Of a stretch of 64,000 nt of DNA, positions 8,440 to 17,768 are shown one piece after another. The notes below the pieces were generated by a model. It was not told the DNA's origin. It did no database searches and worked only from the letters and a program-made list of their open reading frames with translations. Each line of letters opens with the position of its first letter. Position 1 is the first letter of the stretch. The stretch covers positions 24,583-88,582 of the forward strand of contig JAVBNE010000005.1 of assembly GCA_031551755.1 (NCBI GenBank). Direction: 5' to 3'. This DNA comes from JAVBMU01 sp031551755. Its GTDB lineage: Bacteria; Actinomycetota; Actinomycetes; Actinomycetales; Cellulomonadaceae. The position numbers were made by a program, and so were the translations under genes.

Positions 8440-9488
8440 GTCGAATAGTCGGGTCCCGTCATCGGACCACCATCCGGCGGGGTATCGGCCAAGTCACCGC
8501 AGCCACACGAGCGGTGCCGGGCCACCGGACGCAGCCGCGGCACACCATTGGGAGCAACGATCTCAAGGTGTGCCGCTGCTGTATGTGCAGGCAGTCCGTC
8601 CACTGCCGCGAGCACTTGACCGGCCGCCACCGCCGCGCCCGAAGCCGCCAGTACGGTCTCCTCCACCGCCGTGGGGTGGCGCCCCCGCAGCTGGGACAAC
8701 AGCGCGGGCCAACTCGGATCGCGGTCGACCTCGTGCAGATCGACACAGCGCACGCAAGGCGTGCGGCCCGGGTGGACCAGTGGCCCGATGACGACGTCGG
8801 CCTCCCGGATCACCACCGGGAGATGAGTGATCCCCTCACCCATCAGCCCTGTGTAGCGGCGAATATCGGCCGCTCCGTGTTCGATCACCACCACCACGTC
8901 GGGCGCCGTCGCACTTGCCACCCGGACAGCCGGGGCCACATCCGTGATGATCCGCCGGGCTGCCTGCTCTCTCGGTAGACCGACCTCCGTGAGGCGATAA
9001 GCACCGGCGGCGACGTCGGTGGCCAGCACGGGCGACCGGTCGTCGAGCCCGATGGCACCGATACCGGCGGTGGCCAGGATGCCCGCAAGGGCGGCCCCAA
9101 GCCTGCCCAACCCGTTGACCCCGACCGTGGCGGTGGCGCGATGGGCGAGGGTCAGGCGACCCGCACCGTCCGGCCGGAGGGCTGATAACACACCGAGGTC
9201 CGCCGTTCCACCGGCCGGCGCCCGGACGGCCGCCGACCGACGGCCCCCAGCGCGGACCAGCACGCCGGCCTGGATCAACGTGGTCCGGAGGGTGTCGTCG
9301 CACCCGGTCGGTGGCACTGAGCCGGGTATCAGCGATCGGAGCCATTCCTCCTGCTCCTCGGTCAGGCCCGTCAACCGCACCGACCACCGCGGGTCGGTGC
9401 CGCATTGCACCTCACCGAGCCCGCGCCGCAGAATGACGGTGCCCCGACGGACCTCCCATGAACGGTTGTGCGCTGCCGCTTTTGCCAC
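8409..9488 (-). CDS. ThiF/E1-like family protein
   Basis: Protein of 359 residues. The centre carries a Rossmann-type segment VGVNGLGRLGAALAGILATAG followed by an acidic residue (IGLDD), as in ThiF/MoeB/E1 adenylating enzymes. A later CVRCVDLHEVDRDPSW segment and a CGCGD near the C terminus resemble the cysteine-rich parts of cyclodehydratase-associated ThiF proteins. No complete adenylation motif set is obvious, so enzymatic activity is uncertain. Mycobacteria have a ThiF-like gene in the same neighbourhood. The GTG at 9488 is supported by AAGGAGG five bases upstream. Its 3' end overlaps that of whiB7. Confidence 0.7.
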   Translation of the reverse strand: MAKAAAHNRSWEVRRGTVILRRGLGEVQCGTDPRWSVRLTGLTEEQEEWLRSLIPGSVPPTGCDDTLRTTLIQAGVLVRAGGRRSAAVRAPAGGTADLGVLSALRPDGAGRLTLAHRATATVGVNGLGRLGAALAGILATAGIGAIGLDDRSPVLATDVAAGAYRLTEVGLPREQAARRIITDVAPAVRVASATAPDVVVVIEHGAADIRRYTGLMGEGITHLPVVIREADVVIGPLVHPGRTPCVRCVDLHEVDRDPSWPALLSQLRGRHPTAVEETVLAASGAAVAAGQVLAAVDGLPAHTAAAHLEIVAPNGVPRLRPVARHRSCGCGDLADTPPDGGPMTGPDYSTHAATGLSAT

Positions 9489-9600
9489 GGTCACCTCCTT
9501 GGTGAAGAGCTTCGCATTCCCGGCATGGCTGTGGATGAGTCTGTCCACAAGGGCGCGCCGGTGCCGAGCGGGTACACGTTCGAGCCGCTACGGTGCCTAC

Positions 9601-10191
9601 GTGGAGAACGTGTCCGGGCCGGCCGACGATGCCTCGGCCGTCGAGGTGCGGCGAAGCCGCCGTCGGACACGGACGGTCTCTGCCTTCCGGGACGGCAAAC
9701 GCACGGTCGTGTCCATCCCGGCCAGGTTCACCAGCGCCCAGGAACGCGAATGGGTGACCAAGATGCTCGGTCGGCTGGCCGCCTCCGAGCGCCGTCGCCG
9801 CCCGTCCGACGAGCAGCTGGCTCACCGGGCCGCAGAACTGTCGGCGAAGTATCTGGGCGGGGTCGCCAAGCCGACCAGTGTGCGGTGGGCGAGTAACCAG
9901 GGTCGTCGATGGGGGTCATGCACCCTGGCCGAAGGCAGTATCCGCATCTCCACCCGGGTGCGTGGCATGCCGGAATGGGTGCTCGACTACGTGCTCCTGC
10001 ACGAGTTGGCCCACCTGCTCTACGGCGGCCACGGCCCCGAGTTCTGGGCGCTGCTCGAGGCGTACCCCCGCACCGAACGCGCCCGTGGGTTCTTGGAGGG
10101 GGTCGGTTTCGGCCGTGAGAACCCCTCCGATGACGCGCCCGAGCGGGCCGACGCTGAGCCCTCCGGTGAAGACCGGGGTGGCCTCGGGTAG
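9601..10191 (+). CDS. YgjP-like M48-type metallopeptidase-domain protein
   Basis: About 196 residues. The zincin-like core contains WASNQGRRWGSCT, then LLHELAHLLYGGHGPEFW with the HExxH zinc-binding helix and a third His, characteristic of the YgjP/SprT-like clan. The N-terminal third is basic and may be disordered; the C-terminal 25 residues are acidic and low-complexity. The GTG at 9601 gives a length typical of the family, but there is no clear ribosome site and the frame is open further upstream. It is divergent from the ThiF-like gene. Confidence 0.8.
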   Translation: MENVSGPADDASAVEVRRSRRRTRTVSAFRDGKRTVVSIPARFTSAQEREWVTKMLGRLAASERRRRPSDEQLAHRAAELSAKYLGGVAKPTSVRWASNQGRRWGSCTLAEGSIRISTRVRGMPEWVLDYVLLHELAHLLYGGHGPEFWALLEAYPRTERARGFLEGVGFGRENPSDDAPERADAEPSGEDRGGLG

Positions 10192-10254
10192 TGGGCCTCA
10201 TCGACCGGACTCCGGCCCAGGTACGGGTCCTGTGACCGGTTAGAGCCGCCGGGC

Positions 10255-11715
10255 CTAGTGACCTGGAGTGCCGCCCTCGGTGGCGTCGCCTTCCGCGGTT
10301 CCGCCATCGCCGGAGGGGCTGCTCTTCCCGTCGTCCTCGCCGAGGATCTGCGCGAGTGCCCGGTCGACGTCCGCCTGTTCCATCTCCGTGGTGGCGCGCC
10401 GGTCGGCGTAGCCGGCCGGGTTGTCGAGGTCGATCGCGTCGGGCAGTAGATCCGGATGATCCCAGATGGCGTCCCGGGCCGCCGTGCCGGATTGCTGGGC
10501 GATCAGCGCCCAGAGCGCGGCGGCGTCGCGGGAGCGGCGGGGCCGCAGTTCGAGTCCGACGAGCGTCACGAAGGTGTGTTCGGCCGGACCGCCCGCCGCG
10601 CGTCGGCGCTGGATCATCTCCCGTAGGGGGACTGCATGGGGCAAGTGGGGGAGCGCCGCGCGGGTCGTGACCTCGTCGACCCAGCCCTCGACCAGGGCGA
10701 GTGCGGTTTCCAGGCGCAGCAGGGTTGCCTTCTGTTCGTCGGTGTTCTCCAGCCCGAAGACCCCGGAGGACAGCGCTTGCTGAATGGTGGCGGTGTCGGT
10801 CACATCGATGTCAGTCAATCGTGATCCGAGTGTGTCGAGGTCGATCCTGACGCCGCGGGCGTAGGCCTCGACCAGACCGAGAAGATGGGAGCGCAGCCAG
10901 GGGACATGCGCCAGGAGTCGCGCGTGGGCGGCCTCCCGGAGAGCGAGATAGTGGCGGACCTCCTCCACGGGGGTGTCCAGGCCATCAGCGAAGGCGTCCA
11001 CGTTCGTGGGCAGGAGCACGGTGGCTTCCTCGTCGAGCAGCGGAACGCCGATGTCGGTCACGCCGAAGACCTCACGGGAGAGCGTTCCGGCGGCCTGGCC
11101 CACCTGCATGCCGAAGACCGCGGAGCCGATCCGCCGCATGAGTTGCGCCGGCTCGATACCTGCCATGAGGCCCGGCGGCATTCCGGGCAGGCCCAGCGCG
11201 TCCCCGGCCCCATCGCCCAGCTGATCACCGAGGATCGTCGCAATGGCCTCCACCACCGAGGTGGCCACCGGAGCCACCAGTTCATTCCAGGCGGGCAGCG
11301 TCCGCTCCACCCATTCGGACCGTGACCAGGCGTAACTACGGCCCCCGGACGGTGGCAGGTCGGTGGCGGCGTCCAGCCAGAGTTCGGCGACGGACAGCGC
11401 GTCGGTCGCGGCGCGGGCCTGGCCTCCGGTGAGGGAAGGGTCGCCTTCCGCCACGGCCACCTGCCGGGCGACGTCGTGGGCGACTTCGGTGTTCACCGGC
11501 CCGGCGGCGGGGGTGACGAGCAGGCGCTGCACCTGGGCGATGACGTGTTGCATGGTTTGGGGGTCGGCAGGTAGACCCGCGGCGGCTGGGTCGAAACCTC
11601 GTGCGCGCAGTTCTTGGAGCGCATCGTCGGCATTCGCGCCGAACATCGAGCGCAGCAACTCCTCCCAGGGTTGCTCGGGGCCGCCGTCGGACGGGTGAAT
11701 CGGGGGCTGGCTCAT
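10255..11715 (-). CDS. DUF2342 zinc-dependent metalloprotease-family protein
   Basis: Protein of 486 residues in the DUF2342 family, which has a mycobacterial homologue in this same neighbourhood. The N-terminal part contains a long Ala/Asp-rich helical segment. The central helix RHYLALREAAHARLLAHVPWL and later LALVEGWVDEVT correspond to the family's putative zinc-binding helices. The C-terminal 45 residues are acidic and Gly-rich. Biochemical function is not firmly established for the family; annotation as a metalloprotease or F420-associated protein is by family only. The ATG at 11715 is preceded by AAGGAGC. Confidence 0.82.
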   Translation of the reverse strand: MSQPPIHPSDGGPEQPWEELLRSMFGANADDALQELRARGFDPAAAGLPADPQTMQHVIAQVQRLLVTPAAGPVNTEVAHDVARQVAVAEGDPSLTGGQARAATDALSVAELWLDAATDLPPSGGRSYAWSRSEWVERTLPAWNELVAPVATSVVEAIATILGDQLGDGAGDALGLPGMPPGLMAGIEPAQLMRRIGSAVFGMQVGQAAGTLSREVFGVTDIGVPLLDEEATVLLPTNVDAFADGLDTPVEEVRHYLALREAAHARLLAHVPWLRSHLLGLVEAYARGVRIDLDTLGSRLTDIDVTDTATIQQALSSGVFGLENTDEQKATLLRLETALALVEGWVDEVTTRAALPHLPHAVPLREMIQRRRAAGGPAEHTFVTLVGLELRPRRSRDAAALWALIAQQSGTAARDAIWDHPDLLPDAIDLDNPAGYADRRATTEMEQADVDRALAQILGEDDGKSSPSGDGGTAEGDATEGGTPGH

Positions 11716-11871
11716 GGGTGCTCCTTAGCTGCGTCGCCCCACCGTAACCACATGGCGGGGCGCTGGCGGCCGACCGTGACGGTTGGTATCGCCAGTTCCG
11801 CTCAGGGCGGAGCATGACGTGCACCGGGTGGCCCGCTGCCGAGATCGGTGGGTGTCGGCGATGATGGACCC

Positions 11872-13014
11872 GTGACGATCAATCCCTGGGCGGGCAGCGG
11901 CGAACCGGACGCCCGGATCAGTACCTCTGTACCGACGACCCATGCGGCCGATGAGCCGACCGGGCCGTCACCGCGCACGGTGACGATGGGGGTCTCACTC
12001 GTCGCCACCACTTTGCTGCTTGCTGCCATGATCGCGTTTCCAGCCCCGTATGCGATTCGCGGTCCTGGTCCGACGGAGGACACCCTCGGATCGGTCGACG
12101 GCACTCCGCTGATCTCTATCGAGGGCGCCCCGACCTACAAGTCGTCCGGGGAGCTGCTGCTCACCACCGTGTCCATCGCGGGCGGGCCAGGACACCCGGC
12201 GACGATCACTCAGGTCGTCGAGGGCTGGCTCGATCCGGAGGTGGCGGTCACGCCCGTCGAGACGGTCTTTCCGCGAGGCACTTCGGCCGCTCAAACGAGC
12301 GAGATGAACCATGCCCAGATGGTCAGCTCGCAGGAAAACGCGACTGTCGCGGCGTTGACCGAACTTGGCTACGACATACCCGCGGTGCTCACCATCGAAG
12401 GTGCGGAGACCGGGTCGGGCGCAGACGGCGTGGTGCGCCGAGGCGACGTCATCACCTCGCTGAACGCCCAGAAGGTGGATTCCTACCAGGACTTCATCGA
12501 CGACATCGAGGCGATCAAACCCGGAGATACCGCCGAACTTGGGGTCACCCGGGACGGGAAGACTGTGGCGCTCAAGATCGTCACGACCAAGGGTCCCGAC
12601 GGTTCGACGCGCTTGGGTGTGTACATCAACCCGGAGTTCGACTTCCCGGTGGATGTGAAGATCACGATCGACGACATCGGCGGGCCGTCGGCCGGCACGA
12701 TGTTCGCCCTGGGGATCATCGACCGGCTGACTCCTGAGGATGAGGTGGCCGGGCAGATCATCGCGGGTACGGGGACCATGAGTGTGGAGGGGGATGTCGG
12801 CGAGATCGGCGGTATTGAGCAGAAGATGGTCGGGGCACGGGACTCGGGTGCGAAGTGGTTCCTGGCACCGGCCGCCAACTGCAAGAACGTCGTCGGTAAC
12901 ATCCCGAAGGGGCTGCGGGTGGTGAAGGTCGAGACACTGTCCCAGGCGTACATGGCGGTGACGAAGATCGGTGCCGGGCAGGGCTCGAGCCTGCCGAGCT
13001 GCGTCTCTTCCTGA
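11872..13014 (+). CDS. PDZ/Lon-like membrane-anchored serine protease
   Basis: Membrane-anchored protein of about 380 residues. There is one N-terminal transmembrane segment (near VTMGVSLVATTLLLAAMIAF), a PDZ domain in the middle (GADGVVRRGDVITSLNAQKV) and a C-terminal Lon-type S16 domain. The Ser-Lys dyad is visible as GGPSAGTMFAL and, about 45 residues later, IEQKMVGA. It belongs to the same family as the mycobacterial gene in this cluster. It probably handles envelope proteins outside the membrane. The GTG at 11872 was chosen; another GTG at 11848 is possible. It is divergent from the DUF2342 gene. Confidence 0.87.
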   Translation: MTINPWAGSGEPDARISTSVPTTHAADEPTGPSPRTVTMGVSLVATTLLLAAMIAFPAPYAIRGPGPTEDTLGSVDGTPLISIEGAPTYKSSGELLLTTVSIAGGPGHPATITQVVEGWLDPEVAVTPVETVFPRGTSAAQTSEMNHAQMVSSQENATVAALTELGYDIPAVLTIEGAETGSGADGVVRRGDVITSLNAQKVDSYQDFIDDIEAIKPGDTAELGVTRDGKTVALKIVTTKGPDGSTRLGVYINPEFDFPVDVKITIDDIGGPSAGTMFALGIIDRLTPEDEVAGQIIAGTGTMSVEGDVGEIGGIEQKMVGARDSGAKWFLAPAANCKNVVGNIPKGLRVVKVETLSQAYMAVTKIGAGQGSSLPSCVSS

Positions 13015-13022
13015 CGGAACCG

Positions 13023-13042
13023 CCCACCCTCGGGTTGGTGGG
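13023..13042. terminator. hairpin between converging genes
   Basis: CCCACC / GGTGGG stem with an 8-nt loop, immediately after the PDZ protease stop and before the convergent PPA1309-family gene. There is no T-run. Confidence 0.4.
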
Positions 13043-13054
13043 AGGCCCGCGGGA

Positions 13055-13624
13055 TCAGGCGAAGGTGGCGAGCAGCGCCTCCAGCAGGCTGGGGACCAGC
13101 TCAGCGCCGAATGCGACGTCCGCGTCACTGTCGTGGGCGCGGGTCCGGATGGCACACCATTGCTCGCCGCCGCGCAGGACACCGACGGTAATGCGCACAT
13201 CCTGGCGATCCGGGTGGGCGGCGAGGTAGGCGAGCGCCTCACTGGGCTCCTCGGGCAGGTTGGCCTCGGCGGCCGGGGGCACGAGGAGGCGTTCGACGAC
13301 GACCGTCGCGCCGTCCACGGTATCCGGCCACGCCACCGCTGCGAGTGCCGTGTCCAGGCCGTCGTCGGTCTCGAAGCCCTCCTGCTCCACGGACAGCAGG
13401 TGTTCCGGGTTGAGCTGGGCGGCCTTGATTGCCTCGGCGGGGAGCCGCTGGGGGAGATCAGGGTCGTCAGCCACTGCCCGTGCGGTGCGGACGAGTGCGA
13501 AGAGGCGTGGTGGGGCATCCCAGCCGGCCGTGGCTGCGTGTCGTTCGACCTCGCGGACGGCGGTGGCCAAGGCGGCGGCCGCAGGCGTGGTCGTGGGCGG
13601 CTGGTCGGGCGGTGGGGTGGACAT
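13055..13624 (-). CDS. PPA1309-family protein
   Basis: Cytosolic protein of 189 residues, beginning MSTPPPDQPP with a Pro/Thr-rich tail before a helical domain. Recognisable stretches are DGLDTALAAVAWPDTVDGATVVVERLLVP and RQDVRITVGVLRGGEQWCAIR. Function is unknown; the family is usually found next to the PDZ protease and UPF0182 genes, as here. AGGGG lies just before the ATG at 13624. It is divergent from the UPF0182 gene. Confidence 0.82.
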   Translation of the reverse strand: MSTPPPDQPPTTTPAAAALATAVREVERHAATAGWDAPPRLFALVRTARAVADDPDLPQRLPAEAIKAAQLNPEHLLSVEQEGFETDDGLDTALAAVAWPDTVDGATVVVERLLVPPAAEANLPEEPSEALAYLAAHPDRQDVRITVGVLRGGEQWCAIRTRAHDSDADVAFGAELVPSLLEALLATFA

Positions 13625-13777
13625 GCCCCTAGCATTCCAGCTCCGACGCGCCGCGGGTCCCTTCGGCGTGGGAACCTAGAACTTCCACCGGGCGTTGTCC
13701 GGGCGAGGTCGGCAGTCGGTTGACGGCCAGACGTCGCCCCGGACCAGGTCCACGAGCACGAATGAGGTAGCCCCAAG

Positions 13778-16777
13778 GTGTCGTTCGCCGCAGCAGCCCG
13801 CCGGAAGTCGGCCCCCAGTCCTCGAAAGAAGCGCAGCCCACTCGCCATCGCGCTCATCGTCGTTGCGGCGCTCGTCGTGTTGCTTCTGCTCTTGGCGCAG
13901 TTCTGGACAGAGGTCATGTGGTTCACCCAGGTGGGCTACTCGCAGGTGATCTGGACCGAATGGGGGACTCGAGCTGCGCTTTTCGTCGCGGGCTTCCTCG
14001 TGATGGCGGGGCTGGTCTTCTGGTCCTTCTCCGCTGCCTATCGCGTCCGGCCGGTCTACGCGCCGTCGACGCCGGAGCAGGCCACGCTCGATCAGTACCG
14101 CGAGGCCATCGAGCCGCTGCGCAAGATCGTGATGATCGTGGTGCCGGCACTGGTCGGCTTCTTCGCGGGGGCGGCGGCGGCCGCGCAATGGAAGAACGTG
14201 CTGCTGGCGATCAACGGAGTGTCGTTCGGCGTTAAGGACCCGCAGTACGGCATCGACCTGTCGTTCTACGTCTTCACTCTGCCTGTGATCCGGTTCGTGG
14301 TGAGTTTCCTGATGGCCGTGGTCATTGTTGCGGGCATTGCGGCTCTGGCCACCCACTATCTCTACGGCGGCCTGCGGATCGGTGGCGGCGCGGGTCAGGG
14401 CAAGCGGACGACCCCGGGAGCTCGGGTGCAACTCGCCGTGCTCGCGGCGGTGCTCATGTTGTTGGTGGCCGGCAACTACTGGCTGGACCGCTACTCGATT
14501 CTGACCACCGGTGGTTCGCGGTTCAGCGGTGCCTCCTACGCAGATGTCAACGCAGTGATTCCCTCGAAGGCGATCTTGGCGTTCGTCGCGGTCTTCGTCG
14601 CGGCCTTGTTCGTGGTGACTGCCATCCGGGGGAACTGGCGGCTGCCTGCGATCGGGGTCGGTCTGTTGCTGGTCTCGGCCATCTCCATCGGCGGGATCTA
14701 CCCGGCCGTGGTCCAACGTTTCCAGGTCGCGCCGAATGCACAGGACAAGGAAGCCGAGTACATTCAGCGCAATATCGACGCCACGCGTAAGGCGTACGGC
14801 ATCGACAACGTCAAGACCGAGCAGTACGCGGCGAAGACCCAGGCCGAGGCGGGTGCGTTGCGCGCCGATGCTGAGACGACGGCCTCGATCCGGCTGCTCG
14901 ACCCGCAGATCGTCAGCCCGTCATTCCGGCAGCTGCAGCAGAACAAGCAGTACTACAACTTCGCGGACACTTTGGCGGTCGACCGCTACACGGTCGACGG
15001 CGAAAGCAAGGACACGGTGATCGCGGTACGCGAATTGGACCAGGGGGGCCTGGGTCCTGAGCAGCGCAACTGGGTGAACGACCACACCGTCTACACCCAC
15101 GGCTATGGCGTCGTCGCCGCCTACGGAAACCAGATCGGTCCCGACGGCCGTCCGGCGTTCTACGAGGGTGACATCCCCAGCGCGGGGGCGTTCACCAAGG
15201 CCGGTGGATACGAACCGCGGATCTATTTCAGCCCGGCGGCCCCGAACTACTCGATCGTCGGCGCCCCGAAGGGGACAGACCCTTGGGAGCTGGACTATCC
15301 GACCGACGAGGTCCAGGGCGGGCAGGTCAACAGCACCTTCCCGACGCAGACCATCTCGGCAGGCCCGAAACTCAGCGGACTGTTCTCCAAGGTGCTGTTC
15401 TCGCTAAAGTTCGGCTCTGAGCAGATCCTGTTCTCCGACCGGGTCAACGCGGATTCGCAGATCCTCTACGTGCGCAACCCGCGGGAGCGTGTCGCCAAGG
15501 TTGCCCCGTACCTGACGCTCGACGGTCGCGTGTACCCGGCGGTCGTTGACGGTCGAGTCAAGTGGATCGTCGACGGGTACACCACGACGAACAACTACCC
15601 GTATTCGACATCGCGGCCGTTGGACGAGGCCACCGCTGACTCCCTCGTGGCGCGGTCGGGTGCGATCCAGGCGCTCGCCCCGCAGCAGGTCAACTACATC
15701 CGGAATTCGGTGAAGGCCACGGTCGACGCCTATGACGGTTCGGTGCACCTGTACGCCTGGGAGCCGAATGACCCCATTCTCAAGACGTGGAGCAAGGTCT
15801 TCCCGTCCTCGGTCAAGCCGATGTCGGAGATTTCCGGGTCGCTGATGAGCCACATGCGATACCCCGAAGATCTGTTCAAGGTGCAGCGCACCCTGCTCGC
15901 CAAGTACCACGTGACCGACGCCCGCGAGTTCTTCTCCGGGCAGGATTACTGGCGCAGCCCGGCGGACCCGACCGCCGGGGACAATGCGACGTCGCTGCAG
16001 CCGCCGTACTACCTGACGTTGCAGATGCCGAGCCAGAAGACGCCGACGTTCTCGCTGACCTCGACGTTCATCCCGGGCGGCACCAGCGACCGGAACATCT
16101 TGACCGGGTTCCTCGCCGCCGACGCCGAGGCGGGCAACACCCCAGGTAAGAGATCCGAGGATTATGGAACCTTGCGATTGCTCGAGCTACCGCGAAATGC
16201 CACGGTGCCTGGCCCGGGGCAGGTGCAGAACAAGCTCAACACCACACCTGAGATCACCTCGGCACTGACCCTGCTGAAGGACTCGACGATCATCCGGGGG
16301 AACTTGTTGACGTTGCCCGTCGGTGGTGGGTTGCTGTACGTGCAGCCCTTGTACGTGCAGTCCAAGGAAGGCACCAAGTTCCCGCTGCTGCGCAAGGTGA
16401 TGGTGTCCTTCGGAAACGAGGTCGGCTTCGCAGACACCCTTGACGAAGCGCTGGATCAGGTCTTCGGTGGAGACTCCGGTGCCGCAGCGGGGGATGCCGG
16501 CAATGCGGGCAGCACCACGGAGGAGCCTGCGCCCGATACAGAGGAGCCGACCAAGCCCGCAACCGGCGATGGCGAGTCCGGCACGGTGAATGCGGAGGCC
16601 AGGGCGGCGCTCGACCAGGCGTTGAGAGCGGCTCAGCAGGCGATCGAGGACGGGCAGGCGGCGCTTGCTAAGGGTGATTTCGCCGCCTACGGCGCCGCTC
16701 AGGAGCGCCTCGACGAGGCCCTGCGGTCGGCGGTGGCGGCCGAGCGCAGGCTCGACGCGGCGAGCGCAGACAAGTAG
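13778..16777 (+). CDS. UPF0182 family large membrane protein
   Basis: Integral membrane protein of 999 residues, close to the roughly 990 residues of mycobacterial homologues. The first 330 residues hold about seven hydrophobic segments (for example LAIALIVVAALVVLLLLLA). The remaining part is a long presumably extracytoplasmic domain with many Tyr and Asp residues, ending in an acidic, Ala-rich coiled-coil-like tail (QALRAAQQAIEDGQAALAKG). Its role is unknown. The GTG at 13778 has GAGG about ten bases upstream. The gene is monocistronic and ends with a strong hairpin. Confidence 0.9.
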   Translation: MSFAAAARRKSAPSPRKKRSPLAIALIVVAALVVLLLLLAQFWTEVMWFTQVGYSQVIWTEWGTRAALFVAGFLVMAGLVFWSFSAAYRVRPVYAPSTPEQATLDQYREAIEPLRKIVMIVVPALVGFFAGAAAAAQWKNVLLAINGVSFGVKDPQYGIDLSFYVFTLPVIRFVVSFLMAVVIVAGIAALATHYLYGGLRIGGGAGQGKRTTPGARVQLAVLAAVLMLLVAGNYWLDRYSILTTGGSRFSGASYADVNAVIPSKAILAFVAVFVAALFVVTAIRGNWRLPAIGVGLLLVSAISIGGIYPAVVQRFQVAPNAQDKEAEYIQRNIDATRKAYGIDNVKTEQYAAKTQAEAGALRADAETTASIRLLDPQIVSPSFRQLQQNKQYYNFADTLAVDRYTVDGESKDTVIAVRELDQGGLGPEQRNWVNDHTVYTHGYGVVAAYGNQIGPDGRPAFYEGDIPSAGAFTKAGGYEPRIYFSPAAPNYSIVGAPKGTDPWELDYPTDEVQGGQVNSTFPTQTISAGPKLSGLFSKVLFSLKFGSEQILFSDRVNADSQILYVRNPRERVAKVAPYLTLDGRVYPAVVDGRVKWIVDGYTTTNNYPYSTSRPLDEATADSLVARSGAIQALAPQQVNYIRNSVKATVDAYDGSVHLYAWEPNDPILKTWSKVFPSSVKPMSEISGSLMSHMRYPEDLFKVQRTLLAKYHVTDAREFFSGQDYWRSPADPTAGDNATSLQPPYYLTLQMPSQKTPTFSLTSTFIPGGTSDRNILTGFLAADAEAGNTPGKRSEDYGTLRLLELPRNATVPGPGQVQNKLNTTPEITSALTLLKDSTIIRGNLLTLPVGGGLLYVQPLYVQSKEGTKFPLLRKVMVSFGNEVGFADTLDEALDQVFGGDSGAAAGDAGNAGSTTEEPAPDTEEPTKPATGDGESGTVNAEARAALDQALRAAQQAIEDGQAALAKGDFAAYGAAQERLDEALRSAVAAERRLDAASADK

Positions 16778-16785
16778 AGCACCGG

Positions 16786-16822
16786 CCCTGCGTCGCCGGA
16801 CCCGGTGGTCGGCGACGCAGGG
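16786..16822 (+). terminator. terminator of the UPF0182 gene
   Basis: Perfect 13-bp stem CCCTGCGTCGCCG / CGGCGACGCAGGG starting eight bases after the stop codon; the loop is 11 nt. It lacks a T-run, as is usual in high-GC actinobacteria. Confidence 0.7.
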
Positions 16823-16890
16823 GCGTGACGCACGCCTCGGTGATCCGATTAGGCAGCACGCTTCGAATCACGTAAGGTAGTGCTCACCGA

Positions 16891-16967
16891 CGCGGGGTGG
16901 AGCAGCTCGGTAGCTCGCTGGGCTCATAACCCAGAGGTCGCAGGTTCAAATCCTGCCCCCGCTACCA
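16891..16967 (+). tRNA. initiator tRNA-fMet (CAT anticodon)
   Basis: Cloverleaf of 77 nt with encoded CCA. The acceptor stem has an unpaired first position (C1 opposite U72), a hallmark of initiator tRNA. The anticodon loop is CTCATAA, closed by GGG/CCC pairs, another initiator feature. The T-arm contains GGTTCAAATCC. A -10-like TAAGGT is at 16873-16878. Confidence 0.96.
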
Positions 16968-16989
16968 TCTGATGTCTCAGGACATCGCG

Positions 16990-17025
16990 AACGGCCTGAA
17001 CCTACATATGTGGGGTCGGGCCGTT
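16990..17025 (+). terminator. terminator downstream of tRNA-fMet
   Basis: AACGGCC (16990-16996) pairs with GGCCGTT (17019-17025), followed by a short T-rich TTCT stretch, about 20 nt after the tRNA. The rest of 16968-17172 shows no gene. Confidence 0.55.
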
Positions 17026-17172
17026 TCTCATATAAGGGTGGGGTCGGGTGGTGTGCCGGTGGCGTCAAATGGTCCGAGTGGGGTTAGGGCCATCATGTCG
17101 GCCGACATCAGTGACCGACCCGGACTCGTTGTCACTTTGGGTCTGGCAAGAATTGCTCTCCGAACTCCCCGA

Positions 17173-17706
17173 TCAGTCGGCGGCCCACGCCAGGTTCTCC
17201 TCAGCCAGAGCCTCGGTGAGGAGGCGGACCGCCTTCGGGCCGATGCCGTGCAGCGCCGTGATCTCGGCCGAGGTGCGCTCGGCGAGCTCGGCGAGCGTTA
17301 CGATGCCCGCGCCATTTAGCGCCGACATCGCCGGTCGACCGATGTTTCGCGGCAGATCGGTGACAGGTGTCGATGCCCGCCTCGGCGCGTTCGTGAGGCG
17401 CTGAGGGGCACGATAGGCCCAGGACCGGCCTATGACGGCATTGGCCTGCATGCCGTTCATGGCATCCCACGGGATCGTGACACCGAGCACCTTCTCGCCA
17501 CGGGTGAGCAGTGAAGAACCGGGAATGTCAGCGAGCACCTGATGTGCGTCGTCGGGTGGTAGCCGGACCTGAACGGCGGCGTGGTCCTTCGTGATCGTCG
17601 CGAACACCCGGCCGGCGACGGACCATGACTCCACTTCTGAATGCGTGCTCTGCTCGACTTCGGCGAGACGTCTCGCCGCCGTGCGGAAATGGGCGAGGCT
17701 GGTCAC
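17173..17706 (-). CDS. YjbR/MmcQ-like domain fused to a helix-hairpin-helix domain
   Basis: Protein of 177 residues. The N-terminal half (MTSLAHFRTAARRLAEVE, then GRVFATITKDHAAVQVRLPPDDA) resembles the YjbR/MmcQ DNA-binding-like fold. The C-terminal 65 residues (NIGRPAMSALNGAGIVTLAE ending HGIGPKAVRLLTEALAEEN) form helix-hairpin-helix motifs like those of the RNA polymerase alpha C-terminal domain and DNA repair proteins. Nucleic-acid binding is likely; the pathway is unknown. The start codon is GTG at 17706 without an evident ribosome site. It is transcribed away from the csoR-like gene's promoter and could be its distal partner, 62 bp downstream. Confidence 0.6.
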   Translation of the reverse strand: MTSLAHFRTAARRLAEVEQSTHSEVESWSVAGRVFATITKDHAAVQVRLPPDDAHQVLADIPGSSLLTRGEKVLGVTIPWDAMNGMQANAVIGRSWAYRAPQRLTNAPRRASTPVTDLPRNIGRPAMSALNGAGIVTLAELAERTSAEITALHGIGPKAVRLLTEALAEENLAWAAD

Positions 17707-17768
17707 TAAACGATGCTATCGCCGTCATCCGCGTGCGCCTGGCCATGGGCTCGCGTTTCGACGCTGGC

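Noticed and set aside
11995..13926. 643-codon open frame on the minus strand across the PDZ protease and PPA1309 genes
   Set aside because: It runs antisense or out of frame through two recognised genes and has low-complexity Arg/Pro composition.
16891..17172. Possible attachment site at the 3' end of tRNA-fMet
   Set aside because: No integrase and no second copy of the tRNA end were seen within the window.
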